Assembly (NCBI RefSeq): GCF_014649495.1
Contig: NZ_BMTD01000002.1
Span: 124,001-188,000, forward strand
DNA from: Streptomyces filipinensis
Lineage (GTDB): Bacteria > Actinomycetota > Actinomycetes > Streptomycetales > Streptomycetaceae
Length of the DNA stretch: 64,000 nt
Direction: 5' to 3'
This document shows positions 50,046 to 57,830 of the stretch, piece by piece. The first letter of the stretch is position 1, and each line of letters starts with the position of its first letter. The position numbers and the translations under genes were made by a program. Below the pieces are notes generated by a model that saw only the letters and a list, made by a program, of their open reading frames with translations, searched no databases and was not told the origin of the DNA.

Positions 50046-51695
50046 ATGGAAGAAAACGCACCAAGTAACCCAAATCGCACCCAGGGCGGCACGAAGATCT
50101 GGGTGGTGGCGGCCGGTATCAGCTTTGCTCTGGCGGCATCCCTCACTCTGGCCAACGCTTTGGGCGCAAAGCCCGGCCGGGCAGCCACCCTCATCGGTGT
50201 GCTGGTCGGCCTGACCGGTTTTCTGGGGTCCGTCACCGAGCTTCTGCGGGACAGACTGGCCGAGGTGCCTCGGTGGCAGCGTGCCACGTACGCAGTCGTG
50301 ATCGGTTGTGTCTTTGCCGGCGGGGTCGTGGTGCTCCTGCGCTTCCAGGCACCACCGCCCCCGCTGCACCGGCTGACCGGTCCTCAGGACGTGGCCGTGG
50401 TCGGCTTCAAGGACCGTGGCTCCGGGCAAGACCAGCAGCTCTTGAACGATGTCTCCTCGACCTTTGCCCAGGTCCTGAGCAAGGCCCTTCCCAAGGGCAC
50501 AGTCGTACACGACTACGCAACGGAGTACGAGCTTCCGCTGACCGAACTGCTCCACGGCGATCACCGCCGCCTCGACAGCCGCACCCGGAAGTTTGTCGGC
50601 CAGTCCAACGCCGCCATCCTCGTCGGCGGCATCGTCACCCCCGGTTCCGGCGGGCAGATCAACGTGCGCCCCGCGGTGTATGTCCGCGCCGACCAGGTGC
50701 CCGACGCCCCCGAACTCGCCGGCTGGTACACCAGCGCACCGGTCCCCGCGGACCAGAGCCTCGGCCTTGCCCACAGCCGGGGCGCCCTGGTGGCCGAGCT
50801 GGTCCGGCAAGCCAGCGGTCTTGCCCAGTTCACCTCCGCCCTAGACGCCTGGCACTCAGGCCGTACCACCGAAGCCGTAGCCGGCTTCACACGGCTGCTG
50901 CCCGGCAAAGGGACGTCGGACCTCGACCCCGGCTCCGGATTCGTCACCTCGGACCTTGTCCACCTGTTCCGGGGCCACGCCCTGGAACAGACCACTGTCA
51001 ATGGGCAGGCGGCCTCGCGTTCCGTGCTGGAGGCCGCCGGCGCCGACTACCGGGCCATCCCGGCGGACTCTCCCATCCGGCTCCGGGCACAGCTCAGCCT
51101 GGCCAGCAACATTTATCTGCGTGCGGAGACAGCGACGGACTGCGTTCCCGGAGCCCTGCGTGACTCGGACATCGCCGGCGTCACCTCCACCCTCCGGCGG
51201 CTGATGTCCGACGCGAACTTCACCACGCTGGGCCGCCTCAAAGCCGCGGTCAACCTGGCCCAGGTGGAGTATTGCCGGATCAATGCGGGCCTCACCAGCG
51301 ACGACGGCACCATCGATGCCGTTGTGCGACGGGTCCGCGCCGCAGGGCCCGGCGTAGGCGTTCGCGAACTGAAGGCGCTGGCCGCCTCCATCGTCGCCGT
51401 GCGCGAGGCGGACCGAGGGCACCTGGAGGCCGCGATCTCCGGCATCCGGCAGGCACTCGCGCTGGAGAGCCATTTCGCCCGGCGCGCCCAGTGGCTGGAA
51501 TGGCTGGCCGACTGGGCCTTCGCTCGGTGCGACCTGGTCACCGGAGACCAGGCCGCGCGGGATTCTCTCGACCAGATGCGTAACGCCTTCCGCACCGGTG
51601 CCGCGAGCCGACAGGACTACGAGGCGGACCGCAAGCGCCTCGACCAGCAAAGGAACCACGCCCGCGCGCAGTGCGGGTCTGGGAGCCCACGGTGA
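50046..51695 (+). CDS. Membrane-anchored protein with TolB/FlgO-like and TPR-like regions
   Basis: About 549 aa. Three hydrophobic helices near residues 17-40, 45-62 and 80-100 anchor it. A segment beginning Asp-Val-Ala-Val-Val-Gly-Phe-Lys-Asp (about 120) looks like the nucleotide-free TolB-N/FlgO-type fold often found before TPR arrays. The C-terminal 250 residues are helical with TPR-like spacing (Arg-Gly-His-Leu-Glu-Ala-Ala-Ile-Ser-Gly-Ile-Arg-Gln-Ala-Leu-Ala-Leu). I do not recognise the family. ATG 50046 directly follows AAGGG; ATG 49998 and GTG 49890 are alternatives, the latter reading through the transposase remnant. It is 20 nt upstream of a lipoprotein gene. Confidence 0.65.
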   Translation: MEENAPSNPNRTQGGTKIWVVAAGISFALAASLTLANALGAKPGRAATLIGVLVGLTGFLGSVTELLRDRLAEVPRWQRATYAVVIGCVFAGGVVVLLRFQAPPPPLHRLTGPQDVAVVGFKDRGSGQDQQLLNDVSSTFAQVLSKALPKGTVVHDYATEYELPLTELLHGDHRRLDSRTRKFVGQSNAAILVGGIVTPGSGGQINVRPAVYVRADQVPDAPELAGWYTSAPVPADQSLGLAHSRGALVAELVRQASGLAQFTSALDAWHSGRTTEAVAGFTRLLPGKGTSDLDPGSGFVTSDLVHLFRGHALEQTTVNGQAASRSVLEAAGADYRAIPADSPIRLRAQLSLASNIYLRAETATDCVPGALRDSDIAGVTSTLRRLMSDANFTTLGRLKAAVNLAQVEYCRINAGLTSDDGTIDAVVRRVRAAGPGVGVRELKALAASIVAVREADRGHLEAAISGIRQALALESHFARRAQWLEWLADWAFARCDLVTGDQAARDSLDQMRNAFRTGAASRQDYEADRKRLDQQRNHARAQCGSGSPR

Positions 51696-51715
51696 GCACA
51701 TGAAAGGAAACCCTG

Positions 51716-52621
51716 ATGAAGCGTCGACAACTGGCCGGGTGGCTGGTGCTGCTGTCCATCGCCGCCGCTGGATGTGGCTCAGCAGCCCAGGACGCCACAC
51801 GTCGAACGAACGCGACACCACGAAGCGCAGCGGAGAGCCGCCAAGCCGCAGACGCACGCAAACCCAAGCCGCACAAGGGCCCGAAACTGCAGGGGAAGTT
51901 CAGAAACCTCGCGGCAGGCGACGGCGACGCCCCCGAATGTAGGCGGGATCTATCCTCTCTGCCTGCGGGGTTCGCCACCTCGCCCGCCGTATGGATGAGC
52001 ACGGTCCAGGGCCCCAGCAAGCTCGTGTTCAGTGGCGAGAACGCACTGTGTCTGCACGGCTTCACGGCCGAGCGAGCGGTCACCGTCACCGTCTCTGACG
52101 GCCGCCACGGCTACACAACCACCGCACAGCCCACCGCCGGCAAGCTCACCTTCGACCGGTACGAGCCTCCGGAGTCGCTTTTCAACGATGCGCGGCTGCG
52201 GGTGTACGACATCGGCAGCGACGTGATGCAAAGTGAAACCTGGGACTTCGTCCCGCAGTCCGCCGCCCGTGAAAGCCTGGCGGCAGCGGGCCACTTCACC
52301 ATCAGCGCCACCCAGGGCAGCACCACCGCCTCGTACAAGCAGTCGGTTGCCGTACCGACGAACCCGGAACGGGCACGGCTGCGCGGTGAGAGCAAGCGCC
52401 GACTGGTCGTCGACGGTTTCAAGCAGGGAGACACGATTCCCGTCGGGCTCTACCGCCTGGCTGCCGGGGCGAGCGGCCAGGCGACCCTCGTCCGACAGCT
52501 CGGCAACGTCGTGATGCCCCGCTCGCGCACCGCCGTCTTCGCCGTCCCGCAATCGGCGGCGGGCAGTACGTACTGCGTCACGGTACCCCTGGCTGCGCAG
52601 TACAACTGTCCGTCCTTCTGA
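51716..52621 (+). CDS. Hypothetical lipoprotein partnered with the membrane-TPR protein
   Basis: A 301-aa lipoprotein with lipobox Ile-Ala-Ala-Ala-Gly-Cys (Cys20), then a basic disordered stretch (residues 25-65) and an all-beta region with two Ig-like or carbohydrate-binding-like halves. Three further cysteines (about 74, 106 and 290s) could form disulfides outside the cell. An AAAGGAAA site precedes the ATG. The 20-nt gap from the previous gene and shared export topology suggest the two products work together at the membrane. No family recognised. Confidence 0.7.
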   Translation: MKRRQLAGWLVLLSIAAAGCGSAAQDATRRTNATPRSAAESRQAADARKPKPHKGPKLQGKFRNLAAGDGDAPECRRDLSSLPAGFATSPAVWMSTVQGPSKLVFSGENALCLHGFTAERAVTVTVSDGRHGYTTTAQPTAGKLTFDRYEPPESLFNDARLRVYDIGSDVMQSETWDFVPQSAARESLAAAGHFTISATQGSTTASYKQSVAVPTNPERARLRGESKRRLVVDGFKQGDTIPVGLYRLAAGASGQATLVRQLGNVVMPRSRTAVFAVPQSAAGSTYCVTVPLAAQYNCPSF

Positions 52622-52745
52622 TCCGCTGGTCGGGGTGTAGGCGATCTCGACGTTGTTCGCCGCTGCCGACGTCGCGACCCGCCAGCCGGATCGCTGGGCC
52701 GCCCTGGGGCCATGCGAGGTCAGCCAACGCTACCCAACAACGGCA

Positions 52746-52785
52746 GAAGCCCACGGCATCCGAACTGGTCAGAGCCGTGGGCTTC
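52746..52785. terminator. Terminator at the end of the accessory region
   Basis: A perfect 12-bp stem (GAAGCCCACGGC/GCCGTGGGCTTC) with a 16-nt loop between the lipoprotein gene and the convergent moeZ gene. The preceding stretch 52622-52745 holds no gene I can support. Confidence 0.65.
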
Positions 52786-52815
52786 GTCAGCCTCGCCGGT
52801 GGGCGAGGCCTCTGG

Positions 52816-53994
52816 TCAGTAGATCGGCTTCTGGGGTTCGATCTGGTTGACCCAGCCGATGACGCCGCCGCCGACGTGGACCGCGTCGGCGAAGCCCGCG
52901 GACTTCAGGACGGCCAGGACTTCCGCACTGCGGACACCCGTCTTGCAATGCAGGACGATCTTCTTGTCCTGCGGGAGGCCCTCCAGGGCGGTGCCCATGA
53001 GGAACTCGTTCTTCGGGATCAGCTTGGCGCCCGGGATGGAGACGATCTCGTACTCGTTCGGCTCGCGGACGTCGATGATCTCGATGTTCTCGCCGTCGTC
53101 GATCCACTCCTTGAGCTGCTTGGGAGTGATCGTCGAGCCGGCGGCGGCCTCCTGGGCCTCCTCGGAGACGACGCCGCAGAAGGCCTCGTAGTCGATGAGC
53201 TCGGTGACGGTCGGGTTCTCGCCGCACACCGCGCAGTTGGGGTCCTTGCGGACCTTGACCTGGCGGTACTGCATCTCCAGGGCGTCGTAGATCATCAGGC
53301 GGCCGACCAGCGGTTCGCCGATGCCCGCGAGGAGCTTGATCGCCTCGTTGACCTGGATGGAGCCGATGGACGCGCACAGCACGCCCAGGACGCCGCCCTC
53401 GGCGCAGGAGGGGACCATGCCGGGGGGCGGGGGCTCCGGGTAGAGGCAGCGGTAGCAGGGGCCGTGCTCGGACCAGAAGACGGAGGCCTGGCCGTCGAAG
53501 CGGTAGATCGAGCCCCACACGTACGGCTTGTTCAGCAGCACGCACGCGTCGTTGACCAGGTACCGGGTGGCGAAGTTGTCGGTGCCGTCGACGATCAGGT
53601 CGTACTGGCTGAAGATGTCCATCACGTTGTCGGCCTCAAGCCGCTCCTCGTGAAGGACCACGTTGACGTACGGGTTGATGCCCTTGACGCTGTCACGGGC
53701 GGACTCGGCCTTGGAGCGGCCGATGTCGGACTGGCTGTGGATGATCTGGCGCTGCAGGTTCGACTCGTCGACCTCGTCGAACTCCACGATGCCCAGGGTG
53801 CCCACGCCCGCGGCGGCCAGGTACATCAGCGCCGGCGAGCCCAGGCCGCCGGCGCCCACACAGAGCACCTTGGCGTTCTTCAGCCGCTTCTGCCCGTCCA
53901 TGCCCACGTCGGGGATGATCAGGTGGCGGGAGTACCTGCGGACCTCGTCTACGGTGAGCTCAGGAGCTGGCTCGACCAGGGGTGGCAGCGACAC
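52816..53994 (-). CDS. moeZ: Adenylyltransferase/sulfurtransferase MoeZ (MoeB-rhodanese)
   Basis: A 392-aa two-domain protein. The MoeB/E1 domain has Gly-Ala-Gly-Gly-Leu-Gly-Ser, Asp-Gly-Thr-Asp-Asn-Phe and the zinc pairs Cys-Tyr-Arg-Cys and Cys-Ala-Val-Cys. The C-terminal rhodanese domain (from about 285) has the persulfide Cys in His-Cys-Lys-Thr-Gly-Val-Arg-Ser. It adenylates and thiocarboxylates ubiquitin-like sulfur carriers (MoaD, CysO, ThiS types), serving molybdopterin, cysteine and natural-product pathways. It lies 63 nt downstream of the glycan operon on the same strand but is probably transcribed on its own. Confidence 0.94.
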   Translation of the reverse strand: MSLPPLVEPAPELTVDEVRRYSRHLIIPDVGMDGQKRLKNAKVLCVGAGGLGSPALMYLAAAGVGTLGIVEFDEVDESNLQRQIIHSQSDIGRSKAESARDSVKGINPYVNVVLHEERLEADNVMDIFSQYDLIVDGTDNFATRYLVNDACVLLNKPYVWGSIYRFDGQASVFWSEHGPCYRCLYPEPPPPGMVPSCAEGGVLGVLCASIGSIQVNEAIKLLAGIGEPLVGRLMIYDALEMQYRQVKVRKDPNCAVCGENPTVTELIDYEAFCGVVSEEAQEAAAGSTITPKQLKEWIDDGENIEIIDVREPNEYEIVSIPGAKLIPKNEFLMGTALEGLPQDKKIVLHCKTGVRSAEVLAVLKSAGFADAVHVGGGVIGWVNQIEPQKPIY

Positions 53995-54057
53995 GGGGAC
54001 TCCGTTGGTCGGTCAAACAGTACGGTTGTTCTCCCCGTAACACTGCCACGGCCTTTT

Positions 54058-54807
54058 TCATTCCGAGACACCTGTTCCGATACGCGAGACGATGTCGTCC
54101 CAGTAGCCGGGCATCGTCTCCCAGGGGTCGGTGCGGCCACCGCGGTCGGTGCGGTCGGTGAAGTAGATCGTCGCCGCTCCCTGCCAGCGGGCGAGGCGCA
54201 GCGCCTCGTCCAGGTGGCCGCGGGGCACGCCGTGCACGAAGTGGCAGAAGCGGTCCGGCGGGTAGTCGGCGGTCCACTCGGCCACCTGCGACCAGCGGTA
54301 GTCGGACCAGGAGCCCGAGAAGGTCACCAGCTGGTCGGCGTTCTCGGCATAGCCGGGGTGCGGGTGGGTGCCGTGGCCCAGGACGATGTGGGCGGTGTCG
54401 CTGATCGCCCGGAGGGTGGTGACCGCACGGCGGACCTCGGGGAGCGCGCCGCGGTCCGTGGGACAGCGGTCCAGCAGGAAGCCGTCGACGCGGTACCAGT
54501 CGAGGTGGCGGTGGGCGTCGCAGAGCAGGTCGGCGAAGGCCCGGGCGCCATGGGTGAGGTCCAGGTGGCCGAGGACCCGCACGCCCGCCCCGCGCAGCCG
54601 CCCCGCCGCTTCCAGGCAGTGCGGGTCGGGGCGGGTGCCCGGCCCGGCGGCCACGTTGAGGACCACCCAGTCCAGCGGGGTGCCGGAGCGGGCCAGTTCC
54701 GCCCACTGGGCCGGGGCCACGAGCGGGTGGGCGTAGCCGGGGATACCGAGGGCGGTGCGCAGGCCGGTGCTGGTGGCGCCCGCTGAGGTGCTGGTCAGAT
54801 GCGGCAT
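54058..54807 (-). CDS. Spherulin-4 / GH135-like glycoside hydrolase family protein
   Basis: A 249-aa protein with a TIM-barrel-like strand pattern: Trp-Val-Val-Leu-Asn at strand 1, Val-Leu-Gly-His-Leu-Asp-Leu at strand 2, Val-Asp-Gly-Phe-Leu-Leu-Asp-Arg in the region of the family catalytic acid, then Ile-Val-Leu-Gly-His-Gly-Thr-His-Pro. This matches the spherulation-specific family 4, of which the fungal member Sph3 (GH135) cleaves galactosaminogalactan. There is no signal peptide, so activity would be cytoplasmic unless exported otherwise. It overlaps the epimerase gene by 13 nt at the end of a five-gene operon. Confidence 0.8.
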   Translation of the reverse strand: MPHLTSTSAGATSTGLRTALGIPGYAHPLVAPAQWAELARSGTPLDWVVLNVAAGPGTRPDPHCLEAAGRLRGAGVRVLGHLDLTHGARAFADLLCDAHRHLDWYRVDGFLLDRCPTDRGALPEVRRAVTTLRAISDTAHIVLGHGTHPHPGYAENADQLVTFSGSWSDYRWSQVAEWTADYPPDRFCHFVHGVPRGHLDEALRLARWQGAATIYFTDRTDRGGRTDPWETMPGYWDDIVSRIGTGVSE

Positions 54808-55754
54808 GCGGCCTCCATCCAGATGTCGGCCAGGGATTCCTCCAGGCCGATGCGGGGCCGCCAGCCGAGCCGGTCGCGTGCGGTGCGCACGTCGGCCTGC
54901 TGCCAGCCGCCGCAGCCGTCGGGGTACGGGTACGCGACCGGGCCCGCGTGGTCGGAGTCGGGCCGGGGGTGGCCGATGGTGCTGCGCAGCGGTCCGGGCG
55001 GGGCGTCCAATTCGTGCAGGGCGCCGCCGTAACCGGCCACGCGCGCGAGGACGGCGGCGGCGTCGCGGAGGCGGACGGCGCGGCCGGAGCCGATGTTGAT
55101 GACGCCCTGCGCGGCGGAGAGCGAGGCGGCGTGCACGGCGCGGGCGACGTCGCGTACGTCGATGAAGTCGCGCTGGGCCCCGAGGCCGCCGAGTTTGAGT
55201 TCACCGTCGCCGGACTGCATGGCGCGCCGCATGGCCTCGGCGAGCCGGCCCAGTGGGGAGCCGGCCGGGGTGCCGGGGCCGGCCGGCGAGAAGACCCGGA
55301 GCACGACGGCGTCCAGGCCGGAGCCGAGGACCAGTTCGGTCGCGGCGAGCTTGCTGACGCCGTACGGGCCGCCGGGGCGCGGTACGGCGTCCTCGGCGGT
55401 GGAGGAGCCGGGCTGGCTCGGCCCGTACTCGGCGCTGCACCCGATCTGCACCAGCCGGGCGCCGCAACCGCTGCGGCGCAGGGCCTCGCAGACGGTGGCG
55501 ACGGCGACGGTGTTGTGCCGGGTGAGTTCGCGGGCGCCGCCGCGGATGGCGCCGGCGCAGTTGATGACGACCCCGGGGTGGACCGCGTCGAGGAAGCGGG
55601 TGAGCGCGCCCGGGCTGCCGGTGGCCAGGTCGAAACGGACGTCGGCGTCGTCGCCGCGGCCGAGCGCGGTGAGCTGGACGGCCGGGTCGGCGAGCAGACG
55701 GTCGGCGACGAACCGCCCGATGTATCCGTTGGCTCCGATCAGCAGGACCCTCAT
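54795..55754 (-). CDS. NAD-dependent sugar-nucleotide epimerase/dehydratase
   Basis: A 319-aa extended SDR. Gly-Ala-Asn-Gly-Tyr-Ile-Gly at residues 8-14 binds NAD. Ser-Ala-Glu-Tyr-Gly supplies the active-site Ser region, and Tyr-Gly-Val-Ser-Lys is the catalytic YxxxK. Asp-Phe-Ile-Asp-Val-Arg-Asp-Val-Ala-Arg-Ala is typical of UDP-sugar epimerases. It could interconvert UDP-Glc/UDP-Gal or UDP-GlcNAc/UDP-GalNAc for the neighbouring glycosyltransferase. Its ATG overlaps the stop of the repeat-protein gene by 4 nt (ATGA). Confidence 0.85.
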   Translation of the reverse strand: MRVLLIGANGYIGRFVADRLLADPAVQLTALGRGDDADVRFDLATGSPGALTRFLDAVHPGVVINCAGAIRGGARELTRHNTVAVATVCEALRRSGCGARLVQIGCSAEYGPSQPGSSTAEDAVPRPGGPYGVSKLAATELVLGSGLDAVVLRVFSPAGPGTPAGSPLGRLAEAMRRAMQSGDGELKLGGLGAQRDFIDVRDVARAVHAASLSAAQGVINIGSGRAVRLRDAAAVLARVAGYGGALHELDAPPGPLRSTIGHPRPDSDHAGPVAYPYPDGCGGWQQADVRTARDRLGWRPRIGLEESLADIWMEAACRI

Positions 55755-56464
55755 CGGACGGCTCCCGGGGTGTGAGCGCGGACGGCACCGTCGGGACCGG
55801 AGTGACCGGCGGACCCGTCGTGGTGGAAGGGGCTGGCGGGGTCACCGTGACCGGCGGGACGGAAGGGACTGGCGGGGTCGCCATGACCGGCGGGACGGTG
55901 AGCAGTGGGACGCTGTCCGGCGGGACTTTGACCCCCGGGACTGCGACCGGCGGGACGGGGACCAGCGGGACCTTGCCCCCCGGGACTGCGACCGGCGGGG
56001 CGGTGGCCGGTGTGGCTGTGACCGGTCCGGCGGGGATCGGCGGGACTCGTGTGACCGAAGGAGCGGCTGGAACAGCAGTGTGTGACGGGGCCGCTCGCTC
56101 TGGGGGCGACTGCGGACCCCGTGGTTCCCCAGGCCCCGGCCCCGGCGGATCCGGTCACTGCCCGGCCTCCGGCTCCGAAGGTCCCAAAGGCTCCGGCGCC
56201 CACGGCTCCGAAGGTCCCAGCGGCTCCGGCGCCCGCGGCTCCGAAGATCCCGGCGGCTCCGGCGCCCGCGGCTCCGAAGATCCCGGCGGCTCCGGCGCCC
56301 GCGGCTCCGAAGATCCCAGCGGCTCCGGCGCCCGCGGCTCCGAAGATCCCAGCGGCTCCGGCGCCCGCGGCTCCGGCGGTCCCGGCGGCTCCTGCGCGCG
56401 CGGCTCCGGCGGACGCGCCGGTGGTTCCGGGGGCTCCGGACGCTCCGGGTCGGGAGGTGGTCAT
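55751..56464 (-). CDS. Gly/Ala-rich tandem-repeat protein in the glycan operon
   Basis: A 237-aa low-complexity protein. Residues 31-96 are six 11-residue units (consensus Gly-Ala-Ala-Gly-Ala-Gly-Ala-Ala-Gly-Ile-Phe). The C-terminal half is rich in His, Pro, Gly, Arg and Ser. It is supported as a gene by a perfect AAGGAG site 8 nt before the ATG and by an ATGA overlap with the epimerase start. Open frames also exist on the other strand, but none has a convincing ribosome binding site. It might be a structural or assembly protein for the polymer; nothing firmer can be said. Confidence 0.6.
   Translation of the reverse strand: MTTSRPGASGAPGTTGASAGAARAGAAGTAGAAGAGAAGIFGAAGAGAAGIFGAAGAGAAGIFGAAGAGAAGIFGAAGAGAAGTFGAVGAGAFGTFGAGGRAVTGSAGAGAWGTTGSAVAPRASGPVTHCCSSRSFGHTSPADPRRTGHSHTGHRPAGRSPGGQGPAGPRPAGRSPGGQSPAGQRPTAHRPAGHGDPASPFRPAGHGDPASPFHHDGSAGHSGPDGAVRAHTPGAVR
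56177..56374 (-). repeat. 33-bp tandem repeat in the Gly/Ala-rich protein gene
   Basis: Six consecutive 33-bp units, four of them almost identical, each containing CGAAGATCCC on the plus strand. The period is a multiple of three, so copy-number change preserves the reading frame. Confidence 0.9.
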
Positions 56465-56531
56465 CTGGCGTTCTCCTTCAACAGGGGTGGTGCGGTCGCC
56501 TCCGGCGGCGGTCCGGGCCGCGGCGGAAGGT

Positions 56532-57830
56532 TCACTCGGGGGCTCCCGTGGGCGCGTGCGCCGAGGCCTGGGTCAGCGTGCGGACGGCGTGGAGCAGCAG
56601 GGCCAGCGCAGCGGTGCCGCAGGCGAGGGCCGGGACGGCCGCCGCGCCCCAGGCGTGCACGAGGGTCCGGACGGGAGCGGCCGGCACGGCCCAGCCGGTC
56701 AGCCTCGCGACCGTCGGCAGGGCGAGGGCCACCGCCTCCGTGGCCGCCGCGGCGCCGAGCAGCACGGCCGGGGCGTGCCGGTGGTGGTGCACGGTGAGCA
56801 GACGGGCGAGCAGGAGCAGGGCCCCCAGGGCAAGGGTCTGCGGGGAGGCCACGGATTCGTGCAGGACCGTGCCGCACATCACGAGCAGTGCGGTGAGCGC
56901 GCCCACGAACAGGGCGAACGTGCCGAGCAACAGCGGTCTGCTGGCGGCCGTGAAGTCCTCCAGGCCTCGGCTGCCGGCGAGCCTGCGGCGGGCGCCCGCG
57001 GTGAGCAGGTGGGCGCACCAGGCGGCCGGGGCACAGGCCAGGGTGAGGGCGAGGGCGGGCGTGGTGGCCGTGGGCCAGGGGCCGTCCGGGGCGCCGGTCG
57101 GCAGGGCGTCGGGGCCACCGGTCACGACGGCGTGGAGCAGCCCGTCGCCGAGGAGGGCGTACCCGAGCAGCCAGAATGTGCACGCGCGCGTGGCGTTCGC
57201 GGTGTGCCAGGCGGGTGGGCCGGACGGGCCGGCGAGGGGGCCGCGGCGCAGTGCGGCACGCGTGGCGAGGGCGACGGCGAGGATGCCGGCGAGGGCGGTC
57301 AGCAGGCGGGGCTGGCCGTGGGCGAGGCGCAGTCCTGCCACGGTGGCCGTGCCGAGGGCGCCGGGCAGGAGGGTGAGCAGGACCCAGTCCGCGCGCACCC
57401 GGGGCGCGGGCAGCGGCTCCGTCGCGGGACCACGCTCACCGGTACGCGGCACGCGCGCGTAGAGCTCCTCGGCGAGCGAGAAGACGTCGCGGTGGCGGAA
57501 CCGGGCGGCGGTCCGGTCGGTGACGCCGTGCGCCTCCAGACCGGCGGCGATCTCCAACGAGTCCACGGCCTGTTCGCAGAGCTCGCGGTGCCGGTGCAGC
57601 AGGGCCTTCACCGGGTCGGCGGCACCGCGCCGGGGTGCGGCGAGGCGTCGCCCGACCGGCTGGGGGCCGACCGCGTCCCCGTCATCGGCGGGCGCGATCC
57701 CCCACTCCCCCGAGCCCGCGTTCCAGGGCTCGGCACCTTTGGGCATCCCGGGCCGGTCGAGTCCGACCGACGTGCCCGCCTCGCTGGGCTCACCCACCGC
57801 ACCGCTCCCGTCCACGTCCCGTACGCCCAT
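56532..57830 (-). CDS. Polytopic membrane protein of the glycan operon
   Basis: A 432-aa protein. Residues 1-75 are polar; a conserved soluble block follows (His-Arg-His-Arg-Glu-Leu-Cys, then Phe-Arg-His-Arg-Asp-Val-Phe-Ser-Leu-Ala-Glu-Glu-Leu). From about 150 onward there are roughly nine or ten transmembrane helices. I do not recognise a characterised family; size and position are compatible with a PelG-like polymer transporter or flippase, but sequence evidence for that is lacking. The ATG at 57830 overlaps the glycosyltransferase stop (TGATG) behind a GGAGGGGG site. Confidence 0.75.
   Translation of the reverse strand: MGVRDVDGSGAVGEPSEAGTSVGLDRPGMPKGAEPWNAGSGEWGIAPADDGDAVGPQPVGRRLAAPRRGAADPVKALLHRHRELCEQAVDSLEIAAGLEAHGVTDRTAARFRHRDVFSLAEELYARVPRTGERGPATEPLPAPRVRADWVLLTLLPGALGTATVAGLRLAHGQPRLLTALAGILAVALATRAALRRGPLAGPSGPPAWHTANATRACTFWLLGYALLGDGLLHAVVTGGPDALPTGAPDGPWPTATTPALALTLACAPAAWCAHLLTAGARRRLAGSRGLEDFTAASRPLLLGTFALFVGALTALLVMCGTVLHESVASPQTLALGALLLLARLLTVHHHRHAPAVLLGAAAATEAVALALPTVARLTGWAVPAAPVRTLVHAWGAAAVPALACGTAALALLLHAVRTLTQASAHAPTGAPE

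Noticed and set aside
52622..52745. Remnant gene between the lipoprotein gene and the terminator
   Set aside because: Short open frames are present but I could not match them to any family or find start signals.
55772..56797. Plus-strand Gly/Thr-rich 341-codon frame starting 17 nt from the epimerase start
   Set aside because: Codon third positions look biased at first, but there is no room for a promoter between it and the divergent epimerase, no good ribosome binding site, and it degenerates into Arg-rich sequence.
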